From contig PWZW01000241.1 in NCBI GenBank assembly GCA_003567255.1, forward strand, positions 1-7,087: 7,087 nucleotides of DNA, in the 5' to 3' direction. The notes beneath the pieces are model-generated. The model saw only the letters and a list, made by a program, of their open reading frames with translations, did no database searches and was not told where the DNA came from. A program made the translations under genes and the position numbers. The stretch comes from Puniceicoccaceae bacterium (lineage in GTDB: Bacteria; Verrucomicrobiota; Verrucomicrobiia; Opitutales; Coraliomargaritaceae). Numbering within the stretch: position 1 is the stretch's first letter; the number at the start of each line of letters is the position of its first letter. Shown here piece after piece: positions 6,102-7,087 of this stretch.

Positions 6102-6805
6102 CAGGCGATTCTCCAATCGTGCTCAATCAGCGCCTCAAGCTTTGGGGCATCTGCGGCGTAGGGTGTCGGGTCGGAAACACCGGCCAGGTGAAAGGCTTCG
6201 CGTCGTTCAATGCAGGTGCCACAGCGGCCGCAGTGGAGTTCGCCCCCCTTGTAGCAGGACCAGGTTGCATCGAAAGGGACCCCCAGTTCGGCGCCGCGGT
6301 GCACGATCGCCGCCTTGTCCCACGCCACAAACGGGCGGATAAGCTCGACTTTATGCCAGTCCGCCAGGGGAATGACCTCCGCCAGCTTATCGGCAAACTC
6401 GGGACGACAATCCGGATAAATGGCGTGATCACCGCTATGCGCCGCATAGGCGACGCAATCTGCTTTTTGGGCGATGGCGTGCCCCGCAGCGACGGCGAGA
6501 AGTATCATATTCCGATTCGGCACCACGGTGGTTTTCATCGAGTCTGCGGTGTAGTGCCCTTCGGCGACCTCAAGCTCCGATGAGGTCAAACTGCTGCCCC
6601 CAAGGAGTCGGGCGAGATCCGGCAGGTGCGCAACCTCGTGCGAGATCCCCAGCTCCGCACAGGTGCGCGCGGCAAACTGAAGCTCTTTTTTGTGCCGCTG
6701 CCCATAGTTGACAGACAGCGCCTCCACTTGGTGCCCCAGTGCGCGAAGGTGGTAGAGCAAGACGGTGGAGTCCAAGCCCCCGGAGTGTATGATGACAGAT
6801 TTCAT
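6101..6805 (-). CDS. queC: 7-cyano-7-deazaguanine (preQ0) synthase
   Basis: QueC uses ATP and ammonia to convert CDG into preQ0 through an amide intermediate. The 234-residue protein starts MKSVIIHSGGLDST, with the PP-loop ATP-binding motif SGGLDS at 8-13. It has VNYGQRH (32-38), VPNRN (95-99), HSGDH (123-127) and a zinc site formed by C184, C192, C195 and C198 (CYKGGELHCGRCGTC). An in-frame extension to 6913 would add 36 residues unlike the family's N-terminus, so the ATG at 6805 is chosen. No ribosome binding site precedes it. Instead, a hairpin or pseudoknot candidate ends five bases before the ATG. The stop shares one base with the queD start. It is the first recognised gene of the que-aroC-tlyA block. 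Confidence 0.95.
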   Translation of the reverse strand: MKSVIIHSGGLDSTVLLYHLRALGHQVEALSVNYGQRHKKELQFAARTCAELGISHEVAHLPDLARLLGGSSLTSSELEVAEGHYTADSMKTTVVPNRNMILLAVAAGHAIAQKADCVAYAAHSGDHAIYPDCRPEFADKLAEVIPLADWHKVELIRPFVAWDKAAIVHRGAELGVPFDATWSCYKGGELHCGRCGTCIERREAFHLAGVSDPTPYAADAPKLEALIEHDWRIA

Positions 6806-6891
6806 GGAATTCAGTTTTTGCTGTCTGAGACAGCGCCCTGGGAATCCTTCAGCAGGGACAAAGATGAGTGAAGATAAAGGAGGGACCCTGC
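6806..6891 (-). promoter_or_regulatory. Candidate structured leader of queC
   Basis: Read on the minus strand, segment B (CCCTGC, 6857-6852) can pair upstream with segment A (GCAGGG, 6891-6886). It can also pair downstream, as CCCTG, with segment C (CAGGG, 6840-6836). The two pairings are mutually exclusive. Next comes GCTGTC-TCA-GACAGC (6834-6820). The same bases allow an H-type pseudoknot: P1 GCTGT/ACAGC, one spacer base, TCAG (6828-6825) pairing with CTGA (6814-6811), and an A5 loop (6819-6815). It ends five bases before the queC ATG, where a ribosome would land. The position before a preQ0 gene suggests feedback control, but the loop is too short for the known preQ1-I consensus. This was found by eye and may be chance. 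Confidence 0.3.
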
Positions 6892-6937
6892 GTCTGGACG
6901 CCAGCAAAGTCAATCGCGAAGGTCGCTCCGCGCTTAC

Positions 6938-7087
6938 CTATTGTTCGAGCCACTCAAGCAGCGAGCGTTCGTCCTTAATCCTCGCTGTGGGGGTGAACGG
7001 AGGCAACAGCTCGTTCAAATAGGCGTCCTCGGCAAAACGTTTACAGTGGAGAAGGACAGCCGCCTTATGCCCGGGCGCTCGGACCAC
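6938..7087 (-). CDS. C-terminal fragment of an unidentified protein
   Basis: The minus-strand frame is open from the right edge to a TAG at 6938-6940 and gives the last 49 residues of a longer protein. It begins VVRAPGHKAAVLLHCKRF and ends KDERSLLEWLEQ. The composition is protein-like, with helical amphipathic character near the end. I do not recognise the family and no motif is decisive. The gene runs in the same direction as queC, whose ATG is 132 bases downstream, so it could be an upstream operon member. The gap shows no good terminator on the minus strand. The plus-strand frame over the same bases (6765-7022) looks like a shadow. Confidence 0.55.
   Translation of the reverse strand: MVRAPGHKAAVLLHCKRFAEDAYLNELLPPFTPTARIKDERSLLEWLEQ

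Noticed and set aside
6811..6840. Canonical preQ1-I riboswitch upstream of queC
   Set aside because: The A-rich linker and pseudoknot topology are suggestive, but the hairpin loop is only 3-5 bases and lacks the conserved ligand-binding loop, so it is reported only as a candidate of unknown class.
6806..6913. 36-residue N-terminal extension of QueC
   Set aside because: QueC proteins begin at the strand leading into SGGLDS, as from the ATG at 6805. The extension has no family counterpart and overlaps the structured leader.
6880..6913. Minus-strand sigma-70 promoter starting at TTGACT (6913-6908)
   Set aside because: The -35-like hexamer is good, but no acceptable -10 box lies 16-18 bases downstream.

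Overview
The window is a stretch of chromosomal, GC-rich bacterial DNA dominated by housekeeping genes of RNA modification and core metabolism. The gene families, and the look of the QueD and TonB-like proteins, suggest a Gram-negative bacterium, possibly of the Verrucomicrobia/Opitutae group. That placement is an impression from sequence style, not a search result. A TonB-like protein implies an outer membrane. No transposase, integrase, CRISPR array, tRNA or rRNA was found.

Layout. Bases 2-220 (+) are the 3' end of a small membrane-protein gene cut by the left edge. Bases 221-738 hold no convincing gene, but they contain several hairpins and one good intrinsic-terminator candidate (536-563), followed by the leader of the next operon. 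Bases 739-2801 (+) are a two-gene unit: a TonB-like energy transducer with a strikingly acidic periplasmic spacer, overlapping by four bases an RluA-family pseudouridine synthase. A convergent intergenic region (2802-2998) with a strong stem-loop separates this from a co-directional minus-strand block. Read 5'->3' on the minus strand, the block is: an unidentified C-terminal fragment (7087-6938), queC, queD, queE, aroC, tlyA.

How the genes work together. QueD, QueE and QueC are three consecutive enzymes that turn dihydroneopterin triphosphate into preQ0, the precursor of queuosine in tRNA. They are packed tightly: queC and queD share one base, and queD and queE are two bases apart. aroC (last step of the shikimate pathway) and tlyA (rRNA 2'-O-methyltransferase) follow at short spacing and are probably co-transcribed. 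With the convergent pseudouridine synthase, five of the six recognised enzymes concern modified RNA nucleosides.

The most interesting non-coding signal is the queC leader (6806-6937). It has mutually exclusive helices and, just before the queC start codon, a short candidate H-type pseudoknot with an A5 loop. Its architecture recalls preQ1-I riboswitches, but it does not match their consensus. All structures were found by eye; no folding or homology search was run.
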